DNA from: Neisseria perflava | GTDB lineage: Bacteria > Pseudomonadota > Gammaproteobacteria > Burkholderiales > Neisseriaceae | DNA: 64,000 bases | NCBI RefSeq assembly: GCF_002863305.2 | Contig: NZ_CP136962.1 | Coordinates: forward strand, 1,178,001 to 1,242,000 | Reading direction: 5' to 3' | In this document: one piece after another, positions 17,828 to 27,452 of the stretch | Layout of the letters: each line of letters opens with the position of its first letter | How positions within the stretch are numbered: position 1 is the first letter of the stretch | Program-made: the position numbers and the translations under genes | The notes under the pieces: generated by a model | What the model was told of the DNA's origin: nothing | Database searches by the model: none | The model's input: only the letters and a program-made list of their open reading frames with translations

Positions 17828-18652
17828 TTACTTAAACCAAGATTTAATTTTTCCAAACAAAGACATGCTTTGTTTTTCAAACGTTTCTTCCTTCACCGGA
17901 GCAGGCTCATCGCGGTAAACTTTCATGCCTGCAAAGGTCTGGGCAACCGGCATGATTTCGATGGAATTGACGTTCATCCGCGCCGGACGCTGATAGAGCC
18001 ATAAAGCGGTATCGGCAATATCTTGCGGCTGGATAAACTCGACATTCTCATAAACCTCGGCCGCACGCTGATCGTCGCCTTTGAAACGGACGTTGGAAAA
18101 CTCGGTATCGCCGCACAAACCCGGTTCGATATTGGTAATGCGGATATTTTTATCTGCCAATTCGGCGCGCAGGTTCATACTGAATTGGCGCACAAAAGCC
18201 TTAGTTGCACCATAGACATTACTGCCGGAATAAGCATAACTGCCGGCAATCGAACCCAAATTGATGATATAGCCCTGTTTACGCGCTACCATTTGCGGCA
18301 AAATCTGGCGGGTTAGAAAAGTCAGGCCGATGATATTGGTTTGAATCATGGTTTCCCAATCGCCAAAATCGGCTTTATCGGCAGTATCCAAACCTAGAGC
18401 CAAACCGGCGTTGTTTATCAGGCAATCGATTTCGGACAAATGCTCGGGCAGGCTGTTCAAAGCATTTTGAATCGACTCCGTACGCGAAACATCCATTTCC
18501 AAAGGGTAAAACTGCTCGCCCAATTCCTCTGCCAACTGCTGCAATTTGTCTTCGCGCCGTGCCGCGCCGATGACATGATAGCCTGCCGCAACAAAAGTAC
18601 GGCACATTGCCGCGCCAAATCCTGCCGATGCCCCGGTAATCAAAATTGCCAT
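17828..18652 (-). CDS. Short-chain dehydrogenase/reductase, YdfG-like
   Basis: A 274-residue SDR enzyme. The NAD(P) motif TGASAGFGAAMCRTF is at the N-terminus with a following AARR (favouring NADP), then NNAGLALG, the catalytic Ser in NLGSIAGSYAYSG and Tyr-xxx-Lys in VYGATKAFV. The body resembles YdfG, an NADP-dependent serine / 3-hydroxy acid dehydrogenase. A C-terminal extension of about 30 residues (APVKEETFEKQSMSLFGKIK) is not part of the YdfG core. Confidence 0.8.
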   Translation of the reverse strand: MAILITGASAGFGAAMCRTFVAAGYHVIGAARREDKLQQLAEELGEQFYPLEMDVSRTESIQNALNSLPEHLSEIDCLINNAGLALGLDTADKADFGDWETMIQTNIIGLTFLTRQILPQMVARKQGYIINLGSIAGSYAYSGSNVYGATKAFVRQFSMNLRAELADKNIRITNIEPGLCGDTEFSNVRFKGDDQRAAEVYENVEFIQPQDIADTALWLYQRPARMNVNSIEIMPVAQTFAGMKVYRDEPAPVKEETFEKQSMSLFGKIKSWFK

Positions 18653-18750
18653 ATCGTTTCCTTTCTGTACTCGTTTCAGACTTGGGTTTAAGGTATGATA
18701 ACGCCTTATCAGACGGCCTGAGTGTTTGGCCGACTGATTTTAAATTTAAC

Positions 18751-18768
18751 GATAATCATATCATTACA
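18751..18768. promoter_or_regulatory. Fur-like AT palindrome before the cytochrome gene
   Basis: GATAATCATATCATTACA, 17 bases upstream of the cytochrome start, resembles consecutive NATAAT hexamers of a Fur box. The match is partial. Confidence 0.3.
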
Positions 18769-18784
18769 ATAGGACACACTCCAT

Positions 18785-19246
18785 ATGAAAACCCGTTTTC
18801 TCCCTGTTGCTTTGGCAACAGTGGTGCTTACGCTTTCCGCCTGCGGTGGCAGCGGCGCGCCTTCCCAGCCTAAAGGCCCGATTTCCGAAGACCGTACGGC
18901 CGCGTTCAAATCCATGATGCCCGAGTTTACCCGCATGGGCAAAATGGTCAAAGACGAAGAGCCTTACGACGTAGAAAAATTCAAACAAGCCGCCGCAACC
19001 TTCGCCGAAAACAGCAAAAAACCGTTCACCCTGTTTGAATCCGACCCTCAAGGCAACGGCCGCGCCCTGCCTGCCATCTGGACAGACACAGCAACATTCA
19101 AAGCCGAAGAAGAAAAATTCGTTGCTGCGGTTGAAAAACTCAACGCCGCTGCCCAAACCGGCAAGCTCGAAGAAATCAAAGCCGCTTACGGTGAAACCGG
19201 TGCAACCTGCAAATCCTGCCACGACACATTCCGCGGTCCGGAATAA
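18785..19246 (+). CDS. cycP: Lipoprotein cytochrome c'
   Basis: A 153-residue secreted haem protein with a lipoprotein signal (lipobox LSAC, Cys20) and a single haem site CKSCH close to the C-terminus, the layout of class II c-type cytochromes (four-helix cytochrome c'/c556). In pathogenic Neisseria a lipid-anchored cytochrome c' (CycP) protects against nitric oxide; that role is inferred here from family. It is transcribed alone and ends at a DUS hairpin. Confidence 0.85.
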   Translation: MKTRFLPVALATVVLTLSACGGSGAPSQPKGPISEDRTAAFKSMMPEFTRMGKMVKDEEPYDVEKFKQAAATFAENSKKPFTLFESDPQGNGRALPAIWTDTATFKAEEEKFVAAVEKLNAAAQTGKLEEIKAAYGETGATCKSCHDTFRGPE

Positions 19247-19592
19247 GGCTTAAAACAATAAAGGCCGTCTGAAATATCATTTTCAGACAGCCTTTGCTTC
19301 AACTGAATTCAAATCTTTCTATATTGACTTTATATTTTGCATTTCATGTTTTTACCGGTTTCATTTGAAACCGACGGCTCAATTCACATATCGCAATCAA
19401 ATTTTCTTCTTCCGGCTGTTTAAATTCAATTAAATCTCCCTTCTTCTCAACCAACCAAATTCAAATTCAGACCTGCTTTATCTTTTCAGCCAGATGAATC
19501 ATATGCGGGTGGATTATCTCCTGAAACAAGACTCTGCTTTATTTTTTAACAAATAAAAACCATTATCAAAATGTTTGTAAAGTTTAATAATA
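19247..19592. other. Intergenic region before the TonB receptor
   Basis: About 350 bases. It holds an imperfect DUS hairpin (19261-19294, one arm with AGGCTG), then A/T-rich sequence without a convincing reading frame. Apart from the promoter region near 19575-19607 I see no other defined signal. Confidence 0.5.
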
Positions 19593-19607
19593 TGTTATAC
19601 AGTAGCA
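19593..19607 (+). promoter_or_regulatory. Candidate Zur box of the TdfH-like receptor gene
   Basis: TGTTATACAGTAGCA matches the neisserial Zur motif TGTTAT-DNH-ATAACA at the whole left half and four of six bases of the right half. It lies 24 bases upstream of the chosen ATG, beside a possible -35 (TTGTAA, 19575) and overlapping a TATACA -10. Confidence 0.55.
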
Positions 19608-19630
19608 GCTTCGTTTCTGAGGTAACTATC

Positions 19631-22393
19631 ATGAATCCGAATTTCAAATTAAATCTACTAACATTATCTTTACTGGCTATAACAAGTATCGCACACGCAG
19701 AAGACGAGGTTTCAACTCAAGAGCTTGATGAAATTCAAGTCAAAGGCAAACACATTGCCAAAGAGAAAAAAGTTTTTACCGAAGGCCAAGCCAAAAGTTC
19801 GCGTGAACGCGTTTATCAATCCAGCGAAAACATTGATACCATCGTTCGGAGCATGCCCGGCGTTTTCACCCAACAAGACAAGGGATCGGGGGTATTGGCG
19901 GTCAATATCCGTGGCGATAGCGGTTTGGGACGTGTCAATACGATGGTTGACGGCGTAACCCAAACCTTCTATTCCACTTCCGCCGATGCCGGACGCAGCG
20001 GCAGCTCCTCGCAATTCGGTACGGCACTGGATCCCAATTTTATTGCCGGTGTGGATGTAACCAAAGGCAGTTTCTCGGGTGCCAACGGCATCAATACCTT
20101 ATCCGGTACAGCCAATTTCCGTACTTTACGGGTAGACGATGTGGTACACGGAAACAATACCTTCGGTCTCTTAACCAAAGGATTGAACGGCACAAACAGC
20201 ACCAAAAGCAACTTTATGGCAACCGGAGCAGTACAAAAATGGTTTGACAGCGGAGCGCGCCTTGGCGCGTTATATGGTTATAGCCACCGTAATGTCGAGC
20301 AAAACTATAAAGTAGGCGGCGGCGGTCAGCGTATCGGCAATTTTGGCGAAGAATATTTGGACCGTAAAAAACAAGAATATTTTGAGAGCAACTTATTGAA
20401 ATTCGACCACGAACAAAATCTCTGGGTTCGCGATTTTTCCAAACGTAACGCAGTCGGCAAAAGCTATTGGGACTACCCTTTCTCCAAAAAATATAACGAT
20501 CCTGAGGTTTTGCAAAGAGATTATGTCGATGACTTGGAAAGAAGCTGGAAAGAGAATCTGGCACCGCAATGGGATCTGACTCCAATCGACCCGACCAGCC
20601 TGCAACAACGCTCAAACAGCCATTTGGTCAAAGTGGAATACGAAAACGACAACAACAAGCTGGACCTTCAGCTTCGTACCATGAACAACCGTATCGGCAG
20701 CCGCAAAGTAGAAAACCGCAACTACCAAGCCAATTACAATTTAAACATTGGCGATTATGTCGATTTAAACGTGTTGGCCGCCCATAATTTGGGAAAACAA
20801 AAATATCCGAAAAACTCACGTTTTTCAGGATGGGGACTGCTTGATTATTTGGAAACCAAAAATACAGCTAATCTTTTGGATATCAACAACAGTTTTTCTT
20901 TCAAACTTCCCCAAAAAACAGATTTAAAAGCTACTGTCGGTTTCAATTTCTTTAAAAACCAATACAGTAAAAACCGCTTTCCGGAAGAGCTGAGCCTGTT
21001 TTACGACGGCCCGGATCAAGATGCCGGCCTGTACAGCTTTTTAGGCCGCTTCAAAGGCGACAAAGGAATATTTCCTCAGAAATCAACCATATTGCAACCT
21101 TCAGGCCAGCAAAAATTCAATACGTTCTATTTTGATACTTCCTTGAAAAAAGGCATTTATCAATTGAATTACAGCGCCAATATGGTCAACTACCGCTACA
21201 AAGGCGAATATACCGACTACTTCAATACCCAAGAAGACTTTAAAAAAGCATTTGGAGAAGATTCTGAAATTTATAAACAGCATTGCACGCCAAGCTGCGA
21301 CCTTTACGAACCGGTTTATACCAAATCCGGTAAAAAGCATGCGGTAAACCATTCGGTAGCATTAAACATCAATGTCAACGATTACTTTATGCCGTTTATC
21401 AGCTATTCACGTACGCATAGAATGCCGAATATTCAAGAAATGTATTTTTCACAAATCGGCGACTCGGGCGTCAATACCGCCCTCAAGCCGGAACAGGCCA
21501 ATACTTATCAAATAGGCTTCAATACCTTCAAAAAAGGGATTTTCAAGCCGGACGATGTATTGGGTTTCAAACTGGTTGCCTATCGCAGCAGGATCAACAA
21601 CTATATCCACAATGTTTATGGCAAATGGTGGGATTTGGATAAAGCACCCAGCTGGGTAACCAGTACCGGCCTGCAATACTCTATCCAGCATCGAAACTAC
21701 GCCAAACCTGTCCATAAAAATGGTTTGGAAGTGGAAATGAACTATGATTTCGGCCGCTTTTTTACAACCCTGTCTTACGCCTATCAAAAAACCAACCAGC
21801 CGACCAATTATAGCGATGCCAGCGAATCGCCCCGCAACTCTTCTAAAGAAGACCAAATCAAACAAGGCTACGGCTTAAGCAAAATTTCCCGCTTACCCCG
21901 AGATTACGGTCGGGTTGAATTAGGGTCCCGATGGTTGGGCAACAAATTGACCATCGGCGGCATTATGCGCTATTACGGCAAAAGTACACGGGCAACGACT
22001 GAGGAGGAATTTGTTGACGGTACAACCGGTGCCAATACCTACTCTTTACACCAAATGGGCAGAAGGGTGATCAAAAAAACAGAAAGCATCAACAGACAGC
22101 CGCTGATTTTTGATTTCTATGCCAATTATGAACCGAAGAAAAACCTTATCCTTCGTTTCGACATTCAAAATGCGTTCAATAAACGCTATATCGATCCTTT
22201 GGATGCCGCAAACGATGCCGCAACCCAGCGCTATTTCAGCGTATTTGAAAGAAAAGGCGGTTTAGATGATGAGGAAGTCGAATGCGATGCCAACGGTTTA
22301 TGCAATGGCAAATATGGCGGCACGACACGCTCCGTCTTGAACAACTACGCACGAGGCAGGACTTTGCTGTTTACCATCAGTTATAAGTTCTAA
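19631..22393 (+). CDS. tdfH: TonB-dependent outer membrane receptor, TdfH/CbpA-like
   Basis: A 920-residue receptor from the ATG at 19631, which has GAGGT upstream and starts a clean signal peptide ([23 protein letters not shown]). The frame is open to 19571 but that would bury the Zur box. Then come a TonB box region (ELDEIQVKG), a plug ([38 protein letters not shown]) and a barrel ending in aromatic FTISYKF. TdfH of pathogenic Neisseria binds calprotectin and takes its zinc under Zur control. Length, N-terminus and Zur-like site fit; ligand binding here is inference. Confidence 0.75.
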   Translation: MNPNFKLNLLTLSLLAITSIAHAEDEVSTQELDEIQVKGKHIAKEKKVFTEGQAKSSRERVYQSSENIDTIVRSMPGVFTQQDKGSGVLAVNIRGDSGLGRVNTMVDGVTQTFYSTSADAGRSGSSSQFGTALDPNFIAGVDVTKGSFSGANGINTLSGTANFRTLRVDDVVHGNNTFGLLTKGLNGTNSTKSNFMATGAVQKWFDSGARLGALYGYSHRNVEQNYKVGGGGQRIGNFGEEYLDRKKQEYFESNLLKFDHEQNLWVRDFSKRNAVGKSYWDYPFSKKYNDPEVLQRDYVDDLERSWKENLAPQWDLTPIDPTSLQQRSNSHLVKVEYENDNNKLDLQLRTMNNRIGSRKVENRNYQANYNLNIGDYVDLNVLAAHNLGKQKYPKNSRFSGWGLLDYLETKNTANLLDINNSFSFKLPQKTDLKATVGFNFFKNQYSKNRFPEELSLFYDGPDQDAGLYSFLGRFKGDKGIFPQKSTILQPSGQQKFNTFYFDTSLKKGIYQLNYSANMVNYRYKGEYTDYFNTQEDFKKAFGEDSEIYKQHCTPSCDLYEPVYTKSGKKHAVNHSVALNINVNDYFMPFISYSRTHRMPNIQEMYFSQIGDSGVNTALKPEQANTYQIGFNTFKKGIFKPDDVLGFKLVAYRSRINNYIHNVYGKWWDLDKAPSWVTSTGLQYSIQHRNYAKPVHKNGLEVEMNYDFGRFFTTLSYAYQKTNQPTNYSDASESPRNSSKEDQIKQGYGLSKISRLPRDYGRVELGSRWLGNKLTIGGIMRYYGKSTRATTEEEFVDGTTGANTYSLHQMGRRVIKKTESINRQPLIFDFYANYEPKKNLILRFDIQNAFNKRYIDPLDAANDAATQRYFSVFERKGGLDDEEVECDANGLCNGKYGGTTRSVLNNYARGRTLLFTISYKF

Positions 22394-22428
22394 ACCTATC
22401 TATCAGTATTCTTAATATTGCACTGATT

Positions 22429-22464
22429 AAAAAGCCGGCAAACGCAATGTTTGCCGGCTTTTTT
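22429..22464 (+). terminator. Rho-independent terminator of the TdfH-like gene
   Basis: The stem AAAAGCCGGCAAAC pairs with GTTTGCCGGCTTTT and is followed by further T residues. It is not a DUS hairpin. Confidence 0.88.
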
Positions 22465-22501
22465 CAATATATTCTCAAAATTTTCTTCATCTATACACAA
22501 C

Positions 22502-22525
22502 AAAAAACCTGCCCTTGCGGGCAGG
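22502..22525 (-). terminator. Rho-independent terminator of ackA
   Basis: On the minus strand ACCTGCCC and GGGCAGGT form a GC-rich stem followed by a run of six T. Confidence 0.85.
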
Positions 22526-22542
22526 TCTTCAATAATGACGGA

Positions 22543-23739
22543 TTACAGGCCGCTCAGACGGGCAGTATCGTGTGCAATCATCAATTCTTCGTTGGTAGGA
22601 ATCACAACGGCAACAGCTTTGCTGTCGGCAGTGGTAATCACACCAGCATTGCCGAAGCGGGCTTTCAGGTTAGCTTCTTGGTCAATGTGCAGACCGAGGA
22701 AGCCCAAGTATCCCAATACGCGTTCGCGGATGATGTCGGAGTTTTCGCCGATACCGCCGGTGAAGACCAATGCGTCCAAACCGCCTGCCGCTACTGTCAT
22801 GCTGCCGATGTATTTAGCCAAGCGGTAGATGAACATTTCCAGAGCCAGTTTGGCGCCCGGATGACCTTTGGCAGCTTCTTCTTCGATGGTACGGCAGTCG
22901 TTGGACAAACCGGAGATACCGAGCAGGCCGGATTTTTTGTTCAGCATTTCGGTAATTTGGGAAATGGTCATGTTGGCGTTTTCAGCCAAGAAACTGAAAA
23001 CGGCAGGGTCGATATCGCCGCTGCGGGTACCCATTACCAAACCTTCCAGCGGAGTCAGGCCCATGCTGGTGTCTTGAGATTGGCCGTTGGCAACGGCGGT
23101 AATGGATGCGCCGTTTCCCAGGTGGGCAATAACCATGCGCAAATCTTTTTTGTCTTTACCGAGGAAACGGGCGGTTTCATCAGAAACGTAGCGGTAGCTG
23201 GTACCGTGCGCGCCGTAGCGACGCAAGCCGTATTTTTCATACAATTCATGTGGAACAGCGTAGGTGTAGGCATGTTCCGGCATGGTTTGGTGGAAGGCGG
23301 TGTCGAATACGACAACGTTCGGCAGGCCTTTGAAAATGGTTTGTGCAGCGCGCAGACCCAAGAGGTGCGCAGGGTTGTGCAGCGGAGCGAGCGGAATACA
23401 TTTTTCGATGCCGGCGATAACTTCGTCATCAACGAGGATGGATTCGCTGTACAACTCGCCGCCGCTGACGACACGGTGGCCGATGGCGCCGATACGGCTG
23501 TCGAGATCATGCGCTTTCAGTTCTTCCATCAGGGCTTCAACGGCACCGGTATGGTCAGGTTTGGCAGAAAGATCGACTTTGCGTTTTTCACCGTTGAATT
23601 TAAAGGTGATATAGGCATCAGGCAGATTGAGTTTTTCTGCCAAGCAGCTCAACAATACTTCGCCGCTGTCGTTATCCAATACGGCACCTTTGAGGGAAGA
23701 GCTGCCGCAGTTCAAAACCAAGATTAATTTTTGTGTCAT
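22543..23739 (-). CDS. ackA: Acetate kinase
   Basis: A 398-residue ASKHA-fold kinase that interconverts acetyl phosphate + ADP and acetate + ATP. It shows the N-terminal LVLNCGSSSLKG, IGHRVVSGGELYSES, FDTAFHQTMPEHAYTYAVP, YGAHGTSYRYV, HLGNGASITA and the late FTGGIGENSDIIRE motif. Full length. Phosphate acetyltransferase is not in the window. The opposite strand carries a long open frame that is only a shadow. Confidence 0.96.
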   Translation of the reverse strand: MTQKLILVLNCGSSSLKGAVLDNDSGEVLLSCLAEKLNLPDAYITFKFNGEKRKVDLSAKPDHTGAVEALMEELKAHDLDSRIGAIGHRVVSGGELYSESILVDDEVIAGIEKCIPLAPLHNPAHLLGLRAAQTIFKGLPNVVVFDTAFHQTMPEHAYTYAVPHELYEKYGLRRYGAHGTSYRYVSDETARFLGKDKKDLRMVIAHLGNGASITAVANGQSQDTSMGLTPLEGLVMGTRSGDIDPAVFSFLAENANMTISQITEMLNKKSGLLGISGLSNDCRTIEEEAAKGHPGAKLALEMFIYRLAKYIGSMTVAAGGLDALVFTGGIGENSDIIRERVLGYLGFLGLHIDQEANLKARFGNAGVITTADSKAVAVVIPTNEELMIAHDTARLSGL

Positions 23740-23974
23740 TTTATGCTCCTTGAGGTTTCAGACGGCATTTTTGTCGGGACCTTACTGCGGCTCCGGCTAT
23801 GTTGCATCCCTTGTGGGACGTAGTGGGTAGCGGTCTGAACAGATTAACAAAGTAAACGTCGTATTCTAACAAAAAATGTAATCGGCTGCTTGACTTAATA
23901 TTTGATGTAAAATGGACGGAATTTTATTTTAAGGCCGTCTGAAAAAATGACGGCGGTTTTGAAGATTTCCCGAT

Positions 23975-24280
23975 ATGCATTATTTCAGTATCCACACTCA
24001 AGACGGCGAACACGCCGGATTTTTTATTATGTTGGCAGATGATGAATCGCAAAATCCACCGCAAAGCGGACGCTTTGTAATCAAGCTGCAAAACGAAGAT
24101 GCAGCCGAAGCGGCGGTATTGTCGCCTTTTGAGCAAACCGATATCCCGCAATACTGGCGCGTGGTTAAAGACCGTATCGAATTGTTTTTTGACGATAAAA
24201 ATATCGGTGCATTGCGCAACGAATACCTGACCATCAGCGGTAAAACCTTTATCCTGACCGATTTGACCGGAGCGATGTAA
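23975..24280 (+). CDS. Hypothetical protein in the ccoS operon
   Basis: A 101-residue soluble acidic protein without signal peptide or membrane segment (MHYFSIHTQDGEHAGFF..., FVIKLQNEDAAEAAVLSPFEQTD, TISGKTFILTDLTG). It looks beta-rich. I recognise no family. Its TAA overlaps the ccoS ATG by one base, so it is translationally coupled to ccoS and may relate to oxidase assembly; that is inference from position only. Confidence 0.65.
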   Translation: MHYFSIHTQDGEHAGFFIMLADDESQNPPQSGRFVIKLQNEDAAEAAVLSPFEQTDIPQYWRVVKDRIELFFDDKNIGALRNEYLTISGKTFILTDLTGAM

Positions 24281-24468
24281 TGGAAAGTATGTTTATCCTT
24301 GTCCCCATCAGCATTATTTTGGCCTTTATCATCGGCTGGTTTTTCTGGTGGTCGGGTAAAAACGGACAGTTTGACGACCTTGAAGGACCTGCGCACCGCA
24401 TTTTGATGGACGATGACTCCACTGAAAAACTGATCGAAAAAGACGAAGACAAAGAATCCAAACGATGA
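24280..24468 (+). CDS. ccoS: Cytochrome cbb3 oxidase maturation protein CcoS
   Basis: A 62-residue single-span membrane protein. One helix (MFILVPISIILAFIIGWFFWW) is followed by the family hallmark GQFDDLEGPAHRILMDDD and a charged tail. CcoS is needed to mature the cbb3 terminal oxidase, the respiratory oxidase of Neisseria. It overlaps its upstream partner by one base and the MFS gene by four, so all three form one operon. The ccoNOP and ccoI genes are not in the window. Confidence 0.9.
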   Translation: MESMFILVPISIILAFIIGWFFWWSGKNGQFDDLEGPAHRILMDDDSTEKLIEKDEDKESKR

Positions 24469-25781
24469 GCCTTAAAAAAGACAATCTGAATTTCCACACG
24501 ACCCGCCGTTTTGCGCCGCTCTTTGGGACGCAGTTTTTGGGCGCGTTGAACGATAATATGTTCAAAACCGCATTATTCGTGATGATCAGTTTTTACGGTT
24601 TGGGTAAAAACGACTTTCTGCCACCCAGCCAAATGCTGAACTTGGGTGCGATGCTGTTTATCCTGCCCTACTTCCTGTTTTCCGCGCTGTCAGGACAACT
24701 GAGCAACAAATTCGATAAAGCAGTTTTGGCGCGCTGGATCAAGCTGTTGGAAATCATCATCATGGCAGTGGCGGCGTATGGCTTCTACATCCAATCCGCA
24801 CCTTTGCTTTTAATCTGCCTGTTTTGCATGGGTACGCAATCGACCTTGTTCGGCCCCCTGAAATATGCCATTTTGCCCGATTACCTCAACGACAAAGAGC
24901 TGATTATGGGCAACAGCCTGATTGAATCAGGTACGTTTATCGCCATTTTGCTCGGCCAGATTTTGGGCACGGCAGTCGCAGGCGTTCCGCCGTATATTGT
25001 CGGCGGTTTGGTGTTATTGGTCGCTATCGGCGGCACGATGACCAGCCTGTTTATGCCGTCTGTACCCGCTAAAATGCCGGACACAAAAATCGAATGGAAC
25101 ATCATCAAAGGCACGAATTCACTGATTCGTGAAGCGGCAGCCAATCGTCCCGTATTCACGTCCATCATCGGTATTTCATGGTTTTGGTTTATCGGCTCGG
25201 TTTATACCACCCAACTACCGACGTTCACGCAAATCCATTTGGGCGGCAACGATAATGTGTTCAACCTGATGTTGGCGCTGTTCTCCATCGGTATCGCCAT
25301 CGGCTCGGTATTATGCGCCAAACTCAGCCATGAACGCCTGATTTTGGGCTTGGTTACCATCGGCACTCTGGGGCTGACCGTCTGTGGATTATTGCTGGTG
25401 TGGCTGACCCAAGGCCAACGCTTTACCGAATTAAACGGCATTATTTGGTTCTTATCGCAAGCCAAGGCGTATCCGATTATGCTCGTGATGTCGGCCATCG
25501 GCTTTTTCGGAGGCTTTTTCTCCGTACCGCTCTACACTTGGCTGCAAACTGCCAGCAGCGAAACCTTCCGCGCCCACGCGGTCGCCGCCAACAACATCAT
25601 CAATGGTGTGTTTATGGTGTCGGCCGCTATTTTGAGCGCGGTTTTGCTGATGTTGTTCGACAGCATCACGCTGCTATATTTGATTGTTGCCGTGGGTAAT
25701 CTTCCGTTGATTGTTTACCTCATCAAACGGGAACCGAAATTTATCGGGGATTTAACCGCTTTGTTGAAAATCAGCAAATAA
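24465..25781 (+). CDS. MFS transporter, LplT-like
   Basis: A 438-residue transporter with about twelve membrane segments. The N-terminus (FAPLFGTQFLGALNDNMFKTALFVMISFYG) and FCMGTQSTLFGPLKYAILPDYL match the lysophospholipid transporter LplT and the membrane half of LplT-Aas-type proteins. The acyltransferase and acyl-ACP synthetase domains found fused in some relatives are absent. Its ATG overlaps the ccoS stop. Lysophospholipid flipping is inferred from family. Confidence 0.82.
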   Translation: MSLKKDNLNFHTTRRFAPLFGTQFLGALNDNMFKTALFVMISFYGLGKNDFLPPSQMLNLGAMLFILPYFLFSALSGQLSNKFDKAVLARWIKLLEIIIMAVAAYGFYIQSAPLLLICLFCMGTQSTLFGPLKYAILPDYLNDKELIMGNSLIESGTFIAILLGQILGTAVAGVPPYIVGGLVLLVAIGGTMTSLFMPSVPAKMPDTKIEWNIIKGTNSLIREAAANRPVFTSIIGISWFWFIGSVYTTQLPTFTQIHLGGNDNVFNLMLALFSIGIAIGSVLCAKLSHERLILGLVTIGTLGLTVCGLLLVWLTQGQRFTELNGIIWFLSQAKAYPIMLVMSAIGFFGGFFSVPLYTWLQTASSETFRAHAVAANNIINGVFMVSAAILSAVLLMLFDSITLLYLIVAVGNLPLIVYLIKREPKFIGDLTALLKISK

Positions 25782-26103
25782 GGCCGTCTGAAATATATCC
25801 CCACCATGCACATTTTCACTGTTCAATCGCGTGGACAGCTTGTGCATAAATCAGATTACTGTCTGATTTAAAATTAAAAAACACATCTGCCTAAATTTTA
25901 AGCACAACTTTACCGCCAAACAAAATGCACATTATCCCCAAACAAGCGTGTGCAAAGGCTGTGCATAAATCATCTTAATCATTGATATTTCAAAGAAAAA
26001 CGATATTTGATTAATTTTTAGGCAGTTTATTAAAGGCCGTCTGAAACCTTTTTCAGACAGCCTGAGAGTATAATAACTACCTACCTAATAGTTCCCAAAC
26101 AAT
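25782..26103. other. Intergenic region with DnaA-box-like sites before holB
   Basis: This 322-base gap starts with a DUS and contains TGTGCATAA at 25841-25849 and again at 25960-25968, both exact matches to the complement of the DnaA box TTATNCACA. A near match TTATCCCCA lies at 25932-25940. A DUS hairpin (26034-26063, one arm imperfect) closes the region. No reading frame is supported. Confidence 0.45.
26034..26063. terminator. Imperfect DUS hairpin upstream of holB
   Basis: AGGCCGTCTGAA faces TTCAGACAGCCT; one base in the second arm breaks the dialect. Confidence 0.45.
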
Positions 26104-27084
26104 ATGATTTATCCATGGCATGAAACACAATGGCAACAGCTCGCCGCCCATTGGCAAAACCGTCCCAACGCCTGGCTGTTTACCGGCAAAGAAAATACCG
26201 GCAAAACCAAGTTTGCCCGCTTTGTCGCGCAGGCATTGCTGTGCGAATCGCCCAAGTCCGGCCATGAACCCTGCGGCGAGTGCGCTTCGTGTCATTTGTT
26301 CAGCCAAAACACGCATCCCGACTTTTACGAACTCACGCCGGAAATGCCCGAAGGCGAGGCAACGGGGCGCAAACTCCTACAAATCAAAATCGATGCCGTG
26401 CGCGATATTGTGGAAAACATTTACCTGACTGCTGTCCGAGGCGGCCTGCGCGTGGTATTGGTACATCCAGCGGAAAGCATGAATACACAGGCGGCAAACG
26501 GTTTGTTGAAAGCTCTGGAAGAGCCGCCGCAACACGTCGTTTTCCTGCTCGTTACCCATGCGCGCGACAAACTTCTTCCCACCATCAAAAGCCGTTGCCG
26601 CCAGTTGGTGCTGCCCTCGCCTACCCATGAGCAGGCTGCGACATACCTGCGCCAACAGGGCGTAGAAAATGCAGAAGCCTTGTTGGCATTCCACAGCGGC
26701 GCGCCTTTATTCACGCCGACTCCCGAATTGGACGCATTGCGCGAAGAGTTGCTGACGCTGCTGGCCGCCCCGCGCCTGTTAGCCATACTCGACTACGCCG
26801 CCGCGTTCGACAAACAAAAACAACCGCTGGCCGTTTTCATCGACTGGCTGCAAAAGTGGCTGATGGATGTCGGCTTGGCACAACAAAATATGGCGCCGCT
26901 TTATTATCCGCACCATGCCCAAGCCCTGCTTCAGACGGCCTCTAAAACCGATTCACGCAAGCTGTTTGCCCTATTGGGCCGTCTGAACGCGCTCAACCCT
27001 TACGGATACCATACCTTGAGTGTTAAAATGCAGCTTGAGTATCTGCTTATCGAATATTTAGATTTTTGGCAAAACAAACCCTAA
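26104..27084 (+). CDS. holB: DNA polymerase III subunit delta'
   Basis: A 326-residue AAA+ clamp-loader subunit. It has the N-terminal HETQWQQLAAHWQNRPNAWLFTGKENTGKTKFA (a P-loop form), four zinc-finger cysteines (C in LLCESP, then CGECASC), and the sensor-type KALEEPPQHVVFLLVTH and TIKSRCRQLVLP motif. Length is normal. It starts the conserved holB-pilZ-tatD cluster. Confidence 0.93.
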   Translation: MIYPWHETQWQQLAAHWQNRPNAWLFTGKENTGKTKFARFVAQALLCESPKSGHEPCGECASCHLFSQNTHPDFYELTPEMPEGEATGRKLLQIKIDAVRDIVENIYLTAVRGGLRVVLVHPAESMNTQAANGLLKALEEPPQHVVFLLVTHARDKLLPTIKSRCRQLVLPSPTHEQAATYLRQQGVENAEALLAFHSGAPLFTPTPELDALREELLTLLAAPRLLAILDYAAAFDKQKQPLAVFIDWLQKWLMDVGLAQQNMAPLYYPHHAQALLQTASKTDSRKLFALLGRLNALNPYGYHTLSVKMQLEYLLIEYLDFWQNKP

Positions 27085-27094
27085 CAGGTAATCA

Positions 27095-27448
27095 ATGATG
27101 AATAAAAAAGACATTCCGGCGAAGATGTTGGCTTTGCAACTCAAAGACCCCAATCTGTTGTACAACTGCTATATGCCGTTTTTAGAACACGGCGGCCTGT
27201 TCGTACCGACCGATGACGTATTCTCCCTAGGCGAAGACATCCTCTTGGCCGTAGAAATCGCCGACTATCCCAAACGTTTCCTGCCAACCAAAGTCGTTTG
27301 GATCAATCCGGCGCGCACTTCGGCTCACCGCCCTAAAGGCGTAGGTCTTGCATTCTCCGAACACGAAAGCTGCCTGCAGGCAAAAAACCTGATCGAAGCC
27401 GAGCTTGGCCCGCGCCTGCGCAGCGACCGCACTACTTTTACCCTGTAA
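27095..27448 (+). CDS. pilZ: PilZ-domain type IV pilus protein
   Basis: A 117-residue PilZ-fold protein (Met2, at 27098, is an equally likely start). The usual c-di-GMP RxxxR and D/NxSxxG motifs are not visible: the N-terminal LQLKDPNLLYNCYMPFLEHGGLFVPT is the form seen in the non-binding type IV pilus PilZ. Neisserial PilZ is required for twitching and pilus-linked adhesion. It follows holB by 10 bases and precedes tatD by 4. Confidence 0.88.
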   Translation: MMNKKDIPAKMLALQLKDPNLLYNCYMPFLEHGGLFVPTDDVFSLGEDILLAVEIADYPKRFLPTKVVWINPARTSAHRPKGVGLAFSEHESCLQAKNLIEAELGPRLRSDRTTFTL

Positions 27449-27452
27449 TACC

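Noticed and set aside
19571..19630. Upstream start for the TdfH-like receptor
   Set aside because: It would place 20 extra residues before a perfect signal peptide and bury the promoter and Zur-like box in the coding region; the ATG at 19631 has a better ribosome binding site.
22447..23727. 426-codon open frame on the plus strand
   Set aside because: It lies wholly opposite ackA, which has all acetate kinase motifs; the frame is a shadow of its codon bias.
23627..23830. 67-codon plus-strand frame beyond the ackA start
   Set aside because: Mostly antisense to ackA and its promoter region, without ribosome binding site or domain.
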